DNA from: Wenzhouxiangella sp.
GTDB taxonomy: Bacteria > Pseudomonadota > Gammaproteobacteria > Xanthomonadales > Wenzhouxiangellaceae
Direction of reading: 5' to 3'
Length of the DNA: 64,000 bases
Assembly: GCA_007134485.1 (NCBI GenBank)
Contig: SLKT01000042.1
Location: 47,065-111,064 of the forward strand
In this document: piece after piece, positions 34,890 to 44,620 of the stretch
Layout of the letters: every line of letters begins with the position of its first letter
How positions within the stretch are numbered: position 1 is the first letter of the stretch
Position numbers and translations under genes: made by a program
Notes under the pieces: generated by a model
Database searches by the model: none
Seen by the model: the letters and a program-made list of their open reading frames with translations, nothing else
What the model was told of the DNA's origin: nothing

Positions 34890-35768
34890 TCAGCGCCCCT
34901 CGGCCAGGGCCTTGATGCGCTCATCCAGCGGCGGATGGCTCATCATCAAACGCTTGATGCCGTCACCGACCCGGCCCCGGATCCCGAACGCTTCGACCGA
35001 CTCGGGCAACTGGCTGGGCATTTGCGATTGTTTCAGCCGCTTCAAGGCAGCGATCATGTTGTCGCGTCCGGCCAGTTGGGCGCCACCGGCATCGGCGCGA
35101 AATTCCCGCCAGCGAGAAAATGCCATGACGATCATGCTGGCCAGAATCCCAAGCACGATCTGCAACACGATGACCGACAGGAAGTAGCCCGGACCGTAGC
35201 CACGGTCACTGCGAAAGACGACCCGATCGATGATCTGCCCGAGCACACGCGAAAGAATGAGGACAAACGTGTTGAGCACGCCCTGGATCAACGTCAGGGT
35301 GATCATGTCGCCGTTGGCGACATGGCTGACCTCATGGCCGAGCACCGCCTCGACCTCGTTGGCCCGCATGCTGCGCAAAAGGCCGCTACTGACCGCAACC
35401 AGCGAGTTGTTGCGCGAGGCCCCGGTGGCAAAAGCGTTGGGTTCGGGCGCATCATAAATTGCCACATCGGGCATCCCGATGCCGGCTTCCCTGGCCTGAC
35501 GCGCCACCGTGTCGACCAACCAGCGTTCGGTCTGATTGCCGGGCCGGGAAATGACCCGCGCACGGGTGCTCATCAGGGCCATGCGCTTGGATAACAGCAA
35601 CGACACAATGGCGCCACCCATGCCGAACACCAGGGCAATAGCCAGGATCCAGACCGTGTTGACGTTGTAACCCTGAGCAATCAGCCATGGCTCGAGCAGG
35701 GTCATGACGATGCCCAGCACGACCAGAACGGCCAGATTGGTTCCCAGAAAAAGCGCTATCCTTCGCAT
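34890..35768 (-). CDS. htpX: Membrane zinc metalloprotease HtpX
   Basis: Inner-membrane quality-control protease, 292 aa from the ATG at 35768 ([12 protein letters not shown]), matching E. coli HtpX (293 aa). The zinc motif is [10 protein letters not shown]. Two N-terminal and two central membrane segments ([16 protein letters not shown] and [14 protein letters not shown]) are visible. The [15 protein letters not shown] segment is typical. It is convergent with the FimX-like gene. A GC-rich inverted repeat spans the two ends at about 34874-34905 and may serve as terminator. Confidence 0.95.
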   Translation of the reverse strand: MRRIALFLGTNLAVLVVLGIVMTLLEPWLIAQGYNVNTVWILAIALVFGMGGAIVSLLLSKRMALMSTRARVISRPGNQTERWLVDTVARQAREAGIGMPDVAIYDAPEPNAFATGASRNNSLVAVSSGLLRSMRANEVEAVLGHEVSHVANGDMITLTLIQGVLNTFVLILSRVLGQIIDRVVFRSDRGYGPGYFLSVIVLQIVLGILASMIVMAFSRWREFRADAGGAQLAGRDNMIAALKRLKQSQMPSQLPESVEAFGIRGRVGDGIKRLMMSHPPLDERIKALAEGR

Positions 35769-35807
35769 CGATTCATTCTCTTTCAATCGGGTAAGACGGT
35801 TTTCTAA

Positions 35808-36725
35808 ATGGCTGCTCAAAAGCCCAATTACAAGACTGTGTCCGCGACAAACTACCGGGGGCGATTCGCACCCTCACCGACCGGTCCACTGCATTTCGGA
35901 TCGCTGGTTGCAGCCGTCGGCAGCTACTTGCGTGCCCGCTCTCTTGGAGGCCGGTGGCTGGTGCGAATCGAAGATATCGATCCGCCCCGCGAGCAGGCCG
36001 GTGCGGCCACCAGCCAGCTCGAGACCCTGAAGAGATTCGGCATGATTGCCGACGAACCCGCGATCTACCAAAGCCGATCCGCAACCCTGCATCAGACTGC
36101 CTTGACATACTTGCTCGAATCACTCCAGGCCTTCGAATGTGGCTGTTCGCGTCGCGATCTTCCTACATCCGGAATATATCCCGGCACCTGTCGACAAGGC
36201 ATCCCGGACGGCCGGAAAGCGCGCAGCATTCGCCTCCGAGTCGAGGACCGGGTGATCCGTTTCGATGACGCCATCCAGGGGCCATGCCGCCAGAACCCGG
36301 CCCATCAGTCCGGCGATTTCGTCATTCGCCGCGCTGATGGATTGGTGGCCTATCAGCTGGCGGTCGTGGTCGATGATGCGGCCAGTGGTATCACCGAAGT
36401 CGTCCGGGGCGCCGACCTGATCGACTCGACGGCCCGGCAGATCCTGGTCTACCATGCACTGGGAATTCCCAACCCTGGCTATGCTCACCTGCCGATTATC
36501 GTCGATGAAAACGGACGCAAGCTGAGCAAGTCACAGTCCGATGACCCGGTCGAGGTGCGCAAACCAGCGACGACACTGCGCCTTGCCCTGCGCGCGCTTG
36601 GACACGAACCACCAGCCGGTTGTCGCAGCCTGGAAACCATGTGGAAGTGGGCGATTGCGCACTTCGATATCCAGCACGTGCCGTGTGGACAGACCGCCAT
36701 CGGGGTTCATCCCGAGCCAAGGTAA
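35808..36725 (+). CDS. gluQ: Glutamyl-Q tRNA(Asp) synthetase
   Basis: A truncated class I GluRS paralogue that attaches glutamate to queuosine in tRNA-Asp. Class I motifs are [16 protein letters not shown] and KLSKSQ. The zinc site is CGCSRRD with YPGTC. There is no anticodon-binding domain, and at 305 aa it matches GluQ-RS. It starts 39 bp from the divergent htpX and is followed by accA. Confidence 0.94.
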   Translation: MAAQKPNYKTVSATNYRGRFAPSPTGPLHFGSLVAAVGSYLRARSLGGRWLVRIEDIDPPREQAGAATSQLETLKRFGMIADEPAIYQSRSATLHQTALTYLLESLQAFECGCSRRDLPTSGIYPGTCRQGIPDGRKARSIRLRVEDRVIRFDDAIQGPCRQNPAHQSGDFVIRRADGLVAYQLAVVVDDAASGITEVVRGADLIDSTARQILVYHALGIPNPGYAHLPIIVDENGRKLSKSQSDDPVEVRKPATTLRLALRALGHEPPAGCRSLETMWKWAIAHFDIQHVPCGQTAIGVHPEPR

Positions 36726-36771
36726 AGCTATACTGCCCGGCATACCAGCATTGAACTCATCCCCGACTGTC

Positions 36772-37731
36772 ATGAATCCGAACTTCCTGGATTTCGAACA
36801 ACCGATTGCCGAACTCGAGGCCAAGATCCGCGAGCTGCGCAACGTGGGTTCGGATAACGCCATCAATCTGGAAGAGGAAATACGCCGCCTTGAACAAAAG
36901 TGTGCAGAGCGCACCCGGGCCATTTTTTCCGGCTTGAGCGAATGGCAAATCTCCCAGCTAGCCCGTCACCCACAACGGCCCTACACGCTTGACTACATCC
37001 CGATGATCTTTGATCGTTTCGAGGAGCTGCATGGTGATCGCCTGTACGGTGACGATCATGCGATTGTCGCCGGGCTGGCCTCGCTGGAAGGCCGTGGCGT
37101 CATGGTCATCGGGCACCAAAAAGGCCGCGATACCAAGGAAAAGGTCCACCGAAACTTCGGAATGCCGCGGCCGGAAGGCTATCGCAAGGCGTTGCGTCTG
37201 ATGCAGATGGCCTCGCGATTCGGAATGCCGATCATCACTTTCATTGACACCCCAGGGGCCTATCCGGGGGTCGGCGCGGAAGAGCGTGGCCAGTCCGAAG
37301 CCATTGCCCGCAATCTGGCCGTGATGTCGCGGCTGCCGGTTCCGGTCATCTGCAATGTCATTGGTGAAGGCGGCTCCGGAGGCGCCCTGGCGATCGGCGT
37401 CGGAGACCGAACCAACATGCTCCAGTACAGCATTTATTCGGTCATCTCACCGGAAGGATGCGCTTCGATCCTGTGGAAAAGCGCCGACAAGGCCGAAACA
37501 GCGGCCGAGGCGCTTGGACTGACGGCCCGACGGTTGCACAGCCTGGGGCTGGTCGACAAGGTCATCAGCGAACCACTCGGCGGCGCGCACCGCTCTCCCG
37601 CGCAGGTTGCCGTCAAGCTCAAGGAAACCCTGATCGCCCAACTCGCGCATCTGGACAAGCGCAGCAACGATGAACTCCTTGAAGAGCGTTACCAGCGCCT
37701 GATGAGATACGGCGCCTTCGAACGGGCGTGA
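36772..37731 (+). CDS. accA: Acetyl-CoA carboxylase carboxyltransferase alpha subunit
   Basis: Makes malonyl-CoA with AccD, feeding the fab genes elsewhere in the window. From the ATG at 36772 ([19 protein letters not shown]) it is 319 aa, the same as E. coli. [16 protein letters not shown] and [14 protein letters not shown] are the AccA signatures. The frame is open further upstream, but that part is antisense to nothing conserved and not AccA. It overlaps tilS by 4 nt. A -10-like TATACT lies at 36729-36734. Confidence 0.96.
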   Translation: MNPNFLDFEQPIAELEAKIRELRNVGSDNAINLEEEIRRLEQKCAERTRAIFSGLSEWQISQLARHPQRPYTLDYIPMIFDRFEELHGDRLYGDDHAIVAGLASLEGRGVMVIGHQKGRDTKEKVHRNFGMPRPEGYRKALRLMQMASRFGMPIITFIDTPGAYPGVGAEERGQSEAIARNLAVMSRLPVPVICNVIGEGGSGGALAIGVGDRTNMLQYSIYSVISPEGCASILWKSADKAETAAEALGLTARRLHSLGLVDKVISEPLGGAHRSPAQVAVKLKETLIAQLAHLDKRSNDELLEERYQRLMRYGAFERA

Positions 37732-39050
37732 CCCAGGACGCCGGTCAATTGCCGGCCTGCCGTCCGGCACTGAAGGATCTTCCCGGAAATGGACGTATCG
37801 TGGTCGCATTCAGTGGTGGACCGGATTCGGTCTGCCTGGCCGCCCTGTTGACCGATGCCGGTCTGGATCGGTCCATCGAATGCATCCATGTCGACCACGG
37901 GCTTGATCCCGACAGTTCGGGACGCGCCCGAATGGCCGCTGAACTTGCCGACAGGCTGAACCTGGACTGCCGGGTGATCACCGCACGAGTCCAGCGCAAG
38001 CATGGCATCGAAGCCGGTGCGCGCAAGGCCCGCTACGCGATTCTGGCCGACCAACTCCAACCGGGAGATGTGCTGGTCACTGCCCATCATGCCGACGATC
38101 AGGCCGAGACCGTGCTGATGCGACTGATCCGTGGCTCCGGGCCGGCCGGACTGGCGGGTATTCCGCGTGTGCGCCGCTTTTCAACAGGCTGGTTGGCCAG
38201 ACCCCTGCTGGACTGGACGCGTCGGGACATTCTCACCTGGCTGGAAGCCCGGGAAATGAAGTGGGTCGAGGATCCGGCCAACCAGGATCCCGACATGGAT
38301 CGCAATTACATCAGACAGAACATCATGCCGGCGATACTGGCACGCTGGCCCGGGGCGGTGGACAGCATTCGTCGCAGCGCCCGACTGTCACACGGGGCCA
38401 GCCGGGTACTGAGCGAGACGAGCGTGGGCGATTTGACCCGCTTCGGCGCCTCGAAGCAGCGACTGCAGCGAGCCGCCATCGAATGGCTCGATGAATTCCG
38501 CTGTGCCGAACTGCTGCGTCACTGGTGTCATCACCGGGGGCATACCTCGCCTCCGGCCTCGCGTCTCGAGGAATTCATCGACCAGGCGCGCACCGCCGCC
38601 GACGATCGTCAGCCCGAAATTCGCTGGGACGAATCGGTGCTGCGCGCCCATGATCAGTATCTGTGGCTTGAAAAGGTCGATCAAGTTGCCAGCGACTGGG
38701 CCGAACACTGGTCAGGGCAGTCACCGTTGACCTTGCCGGGTCGCCTGGGCACACTGCAAATTGATCCAGTGACTGATCAGCTTGACCTTGAGGTCTGCCT
38801 GGGACGACCCGGGGAAAGAATTCGGGTCGCTGGCCACTCGGATGCGGTTTCTGTTCGAAAACTGATGCAACGCGCCGGGGTGCCTCCCTGGCACCGCGAC
38901 CTGTGGCCACGATTGTGGCGCGACGAATGCCTGGTGGCGGTCGGCAACCGCTGGCTGGATGTGGACTTTGCCACGCAACTCGAGCGCGCCGGCGCAACGC
39001 TTTCATGGGACACGGAATTGTTCCTGCCTGCGGTAGAATCAGGGTCATGA
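37728..39050 (+). CDS. tilS: tRNA(Ile)-lysidine synthase
   Basis: Modifies the AUA-reading tRNA-Ile anticodon with lysine. The PP-loop is [14 protein letters not shown], followed by [10 protein letters not shown] and the [14 protein letters not shown] motif. The C-terminal TilS domain carries [18 protein letters not shown]. It starts at GTG within a GTGA overlap with accA, in the conserved accA-tilS order. Length is 440 aa. Confidence 0.95.
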   Translation: MTQDAGQLPACRPALKDLPGNGRIVVAFSGGPDSVCLAALLTDAGLDRSIECIHVDHGLDPDSSGRARMAAELADRLNLDCRVITARVQRKHGIEAGARKARYAILADQLQPGDVLVTAHHADDQAETVLMRLIRGSGPAGLAGIPRVRRFSTGWLARPLLDWTRRDILTWLEAREMKWVEDPANQDPDMDRNYIRQNIMPAILARWPGAVDSIRRSARLSHGASRVLSETSVGDLTRFGASKQRLQRAAIEWLDEFRCAELLRHWCHHRGHTSPPASRLEEFIDQARTAADDRQPEIRWDESVLRAHDQYLWLEKVDQVASDWAEHWSGQSPLTLPGRLGTLQIDPVTDQLDLEVCLGRPGERIRVAGHSDAVSVRKLMQRAGVPPWHRDLWPRLWRDECLVAVGNRWLDVDFATQLERAGATLSWDTELFLPAVESGS

Positions 39051-39301
39051 GTAAACGAGAATCCACCGAACAGCCGGACTTCGAGACTTCCCTGCAGGAG
39101 CTGGAAACCATTGTCGAGCAACTCGAGTCCGGAGAACTGAGCCTGGCCGACTCACTCAAGCATTTCGAGAAAGGCGTGACCTTGAGCAGACACTGTCATG
39201 AAATGCTCGACCAGGCCCGCCAATCGGTCGAACTGCTGACCCATCCCGAAAACGAGAGCTCGGCCGTTGACTTCAGCGGCGATGATCCAGAATCTGCCTG
39301 A
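39047..39301 (+). CDS. xseB: Exodeoxyribonuclease VII small subunit
   Basis: An 84-aa helical partner of Xse[34 protein letters not shown] is diagnostic of the family (start and end of this block seen in one frame). The ATG at 39047 overlaps the tilS stop by 4 nt. Its 3' end overlaps the convergent AlkB-type gene by 29 nt. The usual downstream ispA is absent here. Confidence 0.93.
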   Translation: MSKRESTEQPDFETSLQELETIVEQLESGELSLADSLKHFEKGVTLSRHCHEMLDQARQSVELLTHPENESSAVDFSGDDPESA

Positions 39302-39881
39302 ATGTCAGGTTGATGCGCGCGCCCACGGCTTTTCGGGTGCGCGGAACCTGGTGTAGCCAATGCTGTTGAACCTGCCCACGCATGACCAGCAGGCTACCGT
39401 GGCCCGGCACGATTTCGCGCTTGGCCCCATCCCGGCGGCGCTTGAGCACAAAGCGTCGCTCGGCGCCCAGGCTGACTGACGCGATCAGGGGTTGCGACCC
39501 GAGTTCGGACTCATTGTCGGCATGCCAGCCCATCGAGTCGGCGCCGTTTCGATACAGATTGCACAGCACGCTGTTGAAACACTCACCGATCAACGTCGAT
39601 AGCTGTTGATGGACTTCCTCCAGAGACTCGGTCCAACCGGTCGCTACAAGGGATTTTCCGGAATAGCGATAGGTCAACCCCGGATCCCCATGGAATGCCA
39701 CCAAACGGGGTTGTCTGACCTGGCGACCAAACAGCAGGATACTGCGCTCGGCCCAGTCGAGCTCTTTGTTCAATACTTCGAACAGACGATCGGCGCAAGA
39801 GGTCGAGAAAGCCTGATCAAGATAATCAAGCCGGCCATCGGGCGGCAAGGGCATCTGCTTGAATTCGAGTCGCTTGGCCAT
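39273..39881 (-). CDS. AlkB family 2-oxoglutarate/Fe(II) dioxygenase
   Basis: A roughly 202-aa dioxygenase of the AlkB/ALKBH2 type, which repairs alkylated bases by oxidative demethylation. The iron ligands lie in [11 protein letters not shown] (HxD) and in QHWLHQVP. The RINLTFR motif (RxNxxxR) binds 2-oxoglutarate and substrate. I used the ATG at 39881; a GTG at 39893 is in the same frame. The 3' end overlaps xseB by 29 nt on the opposite strand. Confidence 0.9.
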   Translation of the reverse strand: MAKRLEFKQMPLPPDGRLDYLDQAFSTSCADRLFEVLNKELDWAERSILLFGRQVRQPRLVAFHGDPGLTYRYSGKSLVATGWTESLEEVHQQLSTLIGECFNSVLCNLYRNGADSMGWHADNESELGSQPLIASVSLGAERRFVLKRRRDGAKREIVPGHGSLLVMRGQVQQHWLHQVPRTRKAVGARINLTFRQILDHRR

Positions 39882-39961
39882 CGGATTTTTCACTTTTGCT
39901 GTATTGCGAATTGTTAATATGGTCAGGCTGTCTCTCGATTGATCAACGCAAGGATAGGCCC

Positions 39962-40297
39962 ATGAAAAAGTGTTCTCGTCGTAATCTTTTCAAACTCGCC
40001 GGCGCCGGCTCATTGGCGCTGTTGCTGCCCAGCCTGGTGCGGATCTCCGATGGCATGGCCGTCGCCGACGAGCGTCTGGACCCGGAAAGCGCGCAAGCCA
40101 AGGCGCTGGGATACGTTCACCACTATGATGACGTCGATCCTGATCGCTGGCCACGTTACGAGCCGGGCCAGATCTGCGCCAACTGTCAATTGGCCGAGGG
40201 CGACCTGGAAGCCGACTGGATGGGTTGCAGCATCTTTCCGGGCAAGAAGGTGGCCCATGACGGCTGGTGCAACGCCTGGGTCCAGCGCCAGGGCTGA
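39962..40297 (+). CDS. High-potential iron-sulfur protein (HiPIP), Tat-exported
   Basis: A 111-aa periplasmic electron carrier. The N terminus has a twin-arginine signal (KKCSRRNLFKLAGAGSLALL). The four cluster cysteines are C72, C75, C89 and C103, with aromatic residues DW and GWCNAW around them, as in HiPIPs. Such proteins carry electrons to reaction centres or terminal oxidases. The ATG at 39962 was chosen for the Tat motif. Confidence 0.93.
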   Translation: MKKCSRRNLFKLAGAGSLALLLPSLVRISDGMAVADERLDPESAQAKALGYVHHYDDVDPDRWPRYEPGQICANCQLAEGDLEADWMGCSIFPGKKVAHDGWCNAWVQRQG

Positions 40298-40320
40298 AAC
40301 CCGACCGCGGCCAGGGCGTG

Positions 40321-41391
40321 TCATCGCGCCCTGGCCAGTAACCACCAGGCAAAAAGCGCCAGTATCAAGGGGGGTCCCAATGCCACTGGAATGACTGGCC
40401 AACCCATCACCAGCCCGGTATAGCTGACCAGTTCAGTGACCATCTGAAAACCCAGTCCGAGCACCAGTGCGGCCACCAGCCGCACGCTCACTGCCCGACT
40501 CTTGAGTGGCACTGCGGCCGTGGCCATGGCAGCCAGAACCATTCCAAGGCAGATCAGCGGCAAAGCCAGGCGGCGCCATAACACCATCTCGAACTCGGCA
40601 ACATCCTGATCGCGCTGCTTGAGTCCTTCGACATACTGCCACAAGTCGGTCAACGGCAGACTGGCTGGAGGACTGAGCAACAACTCCAGCTGTCGGGCGG
40701 TGAGGAAGGCGTCCCAGACCATTTCATCCTTGCGGGTGAGAAAGTCCGCTCCACGCTGGTCGAACTGGCGTTGCTCGACAGCGACCAGCTGCCACGTGCC
40801 ATCCGGCTGAATCAGGGCCTGCTCGGCGCCAACATGACGAACCAGATCACCATCGGCGGTGAATTCATACAGATCGATCCCGGTCGGAATGCGTCCAAGG
40901 TGCAGGCTCTGCACATTGAGAAACTCGTTGTCCTGGCGAACCCAGAGTCCATGCCATGGATGCCACAGACCACTGTCTCCCAGGCTCGCGCCGATCAGCC
41001 GCTCCGGCCCTTGCTGCACCAGTGGCGTTGCCCATTGCAGGGCCGACAAGCCCAGCAAGGCAATCCCGAACCCGGGGATCAGCGCCAGAGAGGTGAGTTT
41101 CCAGACCGAAACGCCCGACGCGCGCATCACGGTAAGCTCACTACGAGCCTGAAAACCACTCATCACCGCTGCCGTGGCAAGGATCGTGATCACCGGCAAC
41201 AGGTCAATCAATCCTTCGGGAACGGCCTGAAAAGCCCGGATGACTATGACCAGGAGATCCATCGAGCCGCCGAATCCCTCCTCGAGCAGTTGCAGCAATT
41301 CCATAAGCCACAGCAAGGCGCCGATGGCGACCGTGGCGATCAGGTAGCCGTAAATCAGGCGAGCCACGATATGGGTGCCGAGAATTCTCAC
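40321..41391 (-). CDS. lptG: LPS export ABC transporter permease LptG
   Basis: One of the two permeases that pull LPS from the inner membrane into the Lpt bridge. A 356-aa YjgP/YjgQ-family protein with membrane segments at the N terminus (ARLIYGYLIATVAIGALLWLM, first part) and three at the C terminus, and a periplasmic jellyroll between. The start is GTG at 41391 in a GTGA overlap with lptF. It is the last gene of the leftward operon that begins at 44400. Confidence 0.92.
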   Translation of the reverse strand: MRILGTHIVARLIYGYLIATVAIGALLWLMELLQLLEEGFGGSMDLLVIVIRAFQAVPEGLIDLLPVITILATAAVMSGFQARSELTVMRASGVSVWKLTSLALIPGFGIALLGLSALQWATPLVQQGPERLIGASLGDSGLWHPWHGLWVRQDNEFLNVQSLHLGRIPTGIDLYEFTADGDLVRHVGAEQALIQPDGTWQLVAVEQRQFDQRGADFLTRKDEMVWDAFLTARQLELLLSPPASLPLTDLWQYVEGLKQRDQDVAEFEMVLWRRLALPLICLGMVLAAMATAAVPLKSRAVSVRLVAALVLGLGFQMVTELVSYTGLVMGWPVIPVALGPPLILALFAWWLLARAR

Positions 41392-42455
41392 AACGGTGCT
41401 CCGGGACCACGCTGGACCAGCAGATAACGGATCATGACCAACAGCAGGACAGCCATCGGAGCCAGGTAAGCCCCGGGCCAGAACGCCAGCGCGCCTTGCT
41501 CGAGCCAGTTGATCAGTACGCCGAGAAAGCTGTAATACAGCGAAGCCACCAGAGTGGCCGAAAGCACCCGTGACGACTGACCAAGACGGGGATTGATTCG
41601 GCTCAACGCCACCGCAGTCAGCCCGAGCACCAGCATGGACAGCGGACTGACCAGCCGCCACTGCAATTCGGCCACTTCGATCGGCTCGTTGCTGGCCAAC
41701 AGCTCCCTTGTGCTCATGGCGCGTCGCAATTGTTCGCGCTGTGGCGGCGGGCGACTCTGAAAGACCACCTCGAAACGGTCGAAAAGACCGATCAGATCGT
41801 CACCACCATCCGGTTCATTGCGATAGGTACGGACATCTCCGCTGAAAATCAGCCGTACCACGCCATCACCATCATCGGCCTGCTCCAGCCGGCGAGCTCG
41901 AAGCATGCCGCTGCCCTCTTCCAGACGCTGGTGCACCATGACCCGATCCAGGCCACCGGCGCTGCGCCCTTCCGCGTAGATCAACCATTGCTGATCGCCG
42001 ACCTGGAAGCGGCCCGGCTCGATGCGCTCCAGATCGAGCGCGGCGGCCATGCCGCGTTCCAGCTCATAAATGGTGCCATAAGCCCAGGGGCGAAAGACCA
42101 TGGACAAAGCCGCCACGATCAGCGCCAGAATGATCACCCATAGGCCAATCGCCCTGACGATGCGTCGCCGCCCTGCCCCGGCCGCGGCCAGGGCGATGAT
42201 TTCGTGACCGGCCTGCAAGCGACCCAGCCCGATAACGATCCCCAGCAGCACGGAGATCGGAACCAGTACATCCATGAACAGCCCCAGGCGCAAGCCGGCC
42301 ATGGCGCTCACCACCTCCATGGGCCAGCCTTCGACTGCGGCCCGGGCGAGCAGCTGGCTGGCGTAGAACACCAGCACCACGACCACCAGAAACACGAAAA
42401 CCCCGAAGACCGGGCGCAGGATCTCTCGTCCAAGGTAGCGTTCAATCAGGAGCAT
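41388..42455 (-). CDS. lptF: LPS export ABC transporter permease LptF
   Basis: Partner permease of LptG, 355 aa. It begins MLLIERYLGREILRPVFGVF, the typical LptF start, with six predicted membrane segments around a central periplasmic domain. It overlaps lptG by 4 nt. Its start overlaps the end of the nucleotidyltransferase gene by 10 nt. Most gammaproteobacteria have pepA divergent from lptF. Here lptF instead continues an operon with sphingolipid-type genes. Confidence 0.93.
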   Translation of the reverse strand: MLLIERYLGREILRPVFGVFVFLVVVVLVFYASQLLARAAVEGWPMEVVSAMAGLRLGLFMDVLVPISVLLGIVIGLGRLQAGHEIIALAAAGAGRRRIVRAIGLWVIILALIVAALSMVFRPWAYGTIYELERGMAAALDLERIEPGRFQVGDQQWLIYAEGRSAGGLDRVMVHQRLEEGSGMLRARRLEQADDGDGVVRLIFSGDVRTYRNEPDGGDDLIGLFDRFEVVFQSRPPPQREQLRRAMSTRELLASNEPIEVAELQWRLVSPLSMLVLGLTAVALSRINPRLGQSSRVLSATLVASLYYSFLGVLINWLEQGALAFWPGAYLAPMAVLLLVMIRYLLVQRGPGAPL

Positions 42456-43249
42456 GACGAGGGCCTTTGTGAGATGACCGACTCGACAAGCTCGAGATCC
42501 TCCGTGGAATCGATGTCGACTGCACTGAGCGGATCCTCAAGCAGGCAGGCGCTGACCCGGGCGCCCGCCCGGCTGGACAGGGCGGCCAGGGCCTCGGACA
42601 GAGCGAGGCGTCCGGTCAGGTAGCGCCCCAGTAGCGACCATCCAAGCAGCGAAACGATTCGCCAGGGGCGCTTGCGCTGGCGCTCGATCTGTCGCCACAG
42701 TTCAACAACCGCATCACCTGCCGGATTTCGAAAGACAAACAGGTTGGTGCCACACACGTTGACATCACTGAATCGATAGCGGGTGCGCCGACTCCCGGGA
42801 AAGCGCTGCATGACGGTCTCATATTTCGCCAGGGCAACCGTCACGTCAGCGTCCGCTTCGGTGCCCAGCAACTGTTCCAGCCAGTCTGTTTTCAGCAACG
42901 GGTGATCGGCGGTCACCAGCAGGACGGGACGGCGGCCATCCAGCGCCTTCAGGCCAGCGGCAACACTCAGGCTGGGTGAGGTTTCCGGCCGGATGCGGAT
43001 CAATCGGTCATTGTCGATTGTAATGCGATCCAGAATTGCCCCATGTTCGGCGGTATCCGGCGCCAGCACCACCAGTCGATCAAGCAAGGGCCAGGCAGTC
43101 AGAGTTTCAAGGACCGTTTGCAGCATTGGTCGGCCGGCCACCTGAACGAGCGTCTTGCCGACCACGCCGGCGGTGCGCGCCAAAGGATCATCCGGGCCGC
43201 GATCGCCGGCCAGAACAATGACGTCAATCGGCGACGGCGCCTGCGTCAC
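42446..43249 (-). CDS. MobA-like nucleotidyltransferase family protein
   Basis: A 267-aa NTP-transferase-fold protein (GT-A/MobA-like). The N-terminal IDVIVLAGDRGPDDPLA replaces the usual LAGGxGxR signature, followed by KTLVQVAGRPML and the metal aspartate in LLVTADHPLL. The end (EDPLSAVDIDSTEDLELVE) is typical of nucleotidyltransferases. It starts at GTG in a GTGA overlap with the acyltransferase gene and overlaps lptF by 10 nt. The substrate is unknown. From context it could make a nucleotide-activated head group, but that is inference. Confidence 0.78.
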   Translation of the reverse strand: MTQAPSPIDVIVLAGDRGPDDPLARTAGVVGKTLVQVAGRPMLQTVLETLTAWPLLDRLVVLAPDTAEHGAILDRITIDNDRLIRIRPETSPSLSVAAGLKALDGRRPVLLVTADHPLLKTDWLEQLLGTEADADVTVALAKYETVMQRFPGSRRTRYRFSDVNVCGTNLFVFRNPAGDAVVELWRQIERQRKRPWRIVSLLGWSLLGRYLTGRLALSEALAALSSRAGARVSACLLEDPLSAVDIDSTEDLELVESVISQRPSSCS

Positions 43250-44400
43250 GACAACTCCTTCTCGAAAATACGGTATCGCTTGTACAGATTTCCGCCCATG
43301 GCCTCGATCAGCGAGTTCATGCCCTGGTTGGTCTCCAGTATCCACGAAAGTTCCACATTGGTGATGCCGTCGGCAAACAGCGCATGACGCACCTGATCGA
43401 TCATTCCGAAACTGATCGCCGCTCCGGTGGGGCCGCGCTGGAACCGGCGCCTGACTCCCATGAGCGGCACCCGCGCGGTGGTCGCCTTGCGCGTCTTGAT
43501 GCGCCACAGCAGTTTCGCCCATCCCACGGGCAACAGTGCGCCGTCGAGATCGGCAATCAATTCGTTGATATTGGGCAGGGCGACAATGAAGCCGGCCGCT
43601 TCGCCATCGATTTCCGCGATGCAGGTGTATCCCGGGCGAATGATCTGTCGCAACTCCTTTCCCATGTCGGAGAACTCGCTGCGGGTCAACGGCACGAAAC
43701 CCCAGTTCCGCGACCAGGCATCGTTGAATATGTCGCGCAACAATTCCAGTTCATTCGGATAATCGGAAAAATTCATCGGACGCAAGCGGATTCGCGCGCC
43801 CAGGCGCTGCAGCAATCGCTGCATGGCCAGGGGCGGCTCGAAATCCGGCGCCAATTCATAAGCGAGAAGATCCATGGCCTTCTCGAAACCCAGCCGCTCG
43901 ACCTGTTCAGCGTACCAGGGCGGTGCGTGGCCCATCATCACCATGGGGGGGCGATCACGACCTTCGATCAGCAGCCCGCAGGACTGATTGACGCCGAGAT
44001 CATAAGGCCCACGAATCAGCCCACAGCCTTGCTCGCGCAGCCATTCTTCAGCCGCGCTGAACAAACCCGCGAAAACCTGCGGACAGTTCAGCGCCTCCAG
44101 TTGACCAAAATAGCCGATTTTCCGTCCCGCTCGGGGCGCCTGCAGCGTATCCAGCTGGGCGCTGATGGTGCCCACAACCCGGCCGTTCCTGTTGGCAATG
44201 AACGGCATTGCCGATGCATGCTCGAACCACGGGTGTTTTGCTGACCACTGACGTTTACGCTCGAATCGCAACGGCTCGACCCAGCACGGATCATTCCCAT
44301 GAACCTGGCGCGGGAATCGCAGGAACTTGCTGAAATCCTTGCGGTCTTTTACAGCTTCGATGCTGAGCGCGCCGCTGCCACTGTCCTTCTGATGAGCCAT
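43246..44400 (-). CDS. GNAT-superfamily acyltransferase, YghO / bacterial ceramide synthase (bCerS)-like
   Basis: A 384-aa protein of the YghO-type GNAT family. The N-terminal FLRFPRQVHGNDPCWVEPL and HPWFEHASAMPFIA, the central AWSRNWGFVPLTRSEF and the C-terminal ELSWILETNQGMNSLIEAMGG match it. As I recall, Caulobacter bCerS, which N-acylates 3-ketosphinganine, belongs to this family. The divergent neighbours (acyl-AMP ligase, reductase, ACP, serine palmitoyltransferase) support that role. I chose the ATG at 44400; a GTG at 44442 is possible. The first gene of the leftward operon to lptG. Confidence 0.8.
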   Translation of the reverse strand: MAHQKDSGSGALSIEAVKDRKDFSKFLRFPRQVHGNDPCWVEPLRFERKRQWSAKHPWFEHASAMPFIANRNGRVVGTISAQLDTLQAPRAGRKIGYFGQLEALNCPQVFAGLFSAAEEWLREQGCGLIRGPYDLGVNQSCGLLIEGRDRPPMVMMGHAPPWYAEQVERLGFEKAMDLLAYELAPDFEPPLAMQRLLQRLGARIRLRPMNFSDYPNELELLRDIFNDAWSRNWGFVPLTRSEFSDMGKELRQIIRPGYTCIAEIDGEAAGFIVALPNINELIADLDGALLPVGWAKLLWRIKTRKATTARVPLMGVRRRFQRGPTGAAISFGMIDQVRHALFADGITNVELSWILETNQGMNSLIEAMGGNLYKRYRIFEKELS

Positions 44401-44461
44401 CCTTACGCGTTCTCCGAGCTCGCTCCAGACCTGTTCGTGCACCCCTCGGGCAGTATAATTC

Positions 44462-44477
44462 TGTGACCTGCATCACA
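44462..44477. promoter_or_regulatory. CRP/Vfr/Clp-type binding site
   Basis: The sequence TGTGACCTGCATCACA is a perfect match to the TGTGA-N6-TCACA core bound by CRP-family proteins. It lies between the divergent sphingolipid-type operons. It is about 84 bp upstream of the likely start of the rightward promoter, a position compatible with activation. It lies close to a -10-like TATACT (44452-44457, minus strand) of the leftward operon. Confidence 0.7.
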
Positions 44478-44518
44478 CTTTTTGGTGCATGGGTCTGCAT
44501 CGAATTGGTATTTGAGTG

Positions 44519-44547
44519 TTTTCATCAGTTCAGTGGACGCTTATAAT
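44519..44547 (+). promoter_or_regulatory. Promoter of the FAAL-SDR-ACP-SPT operon
   Basis: A perfect -10 TATAAT lies at 44542-44547. The -35-like TTTTCA at 44519-44524 is weak, with a 17-bp spacer, which fits a promoter that needs an activator. The start codon of the acyl-AMP ligase is 74 bp downstream. Confidence 0.55.
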
Positions 44548-44620
44548 GACAGGTTATTGTGCGACAATAATAAGAACGCCCTCTTGGGACGCTCCAAAAA
44601 GAAGGGAACAAACGATTTTG

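Noticed and set aside
35808-36725. The synthetase-like gene as EpmA, the EF-P lysyltransferase expected with efp and epmB
   Set aside because: It has class I motifs (HFGS, KLSKS) and the GluQ zinc site. EpmA is a class II LysRS-like protein.
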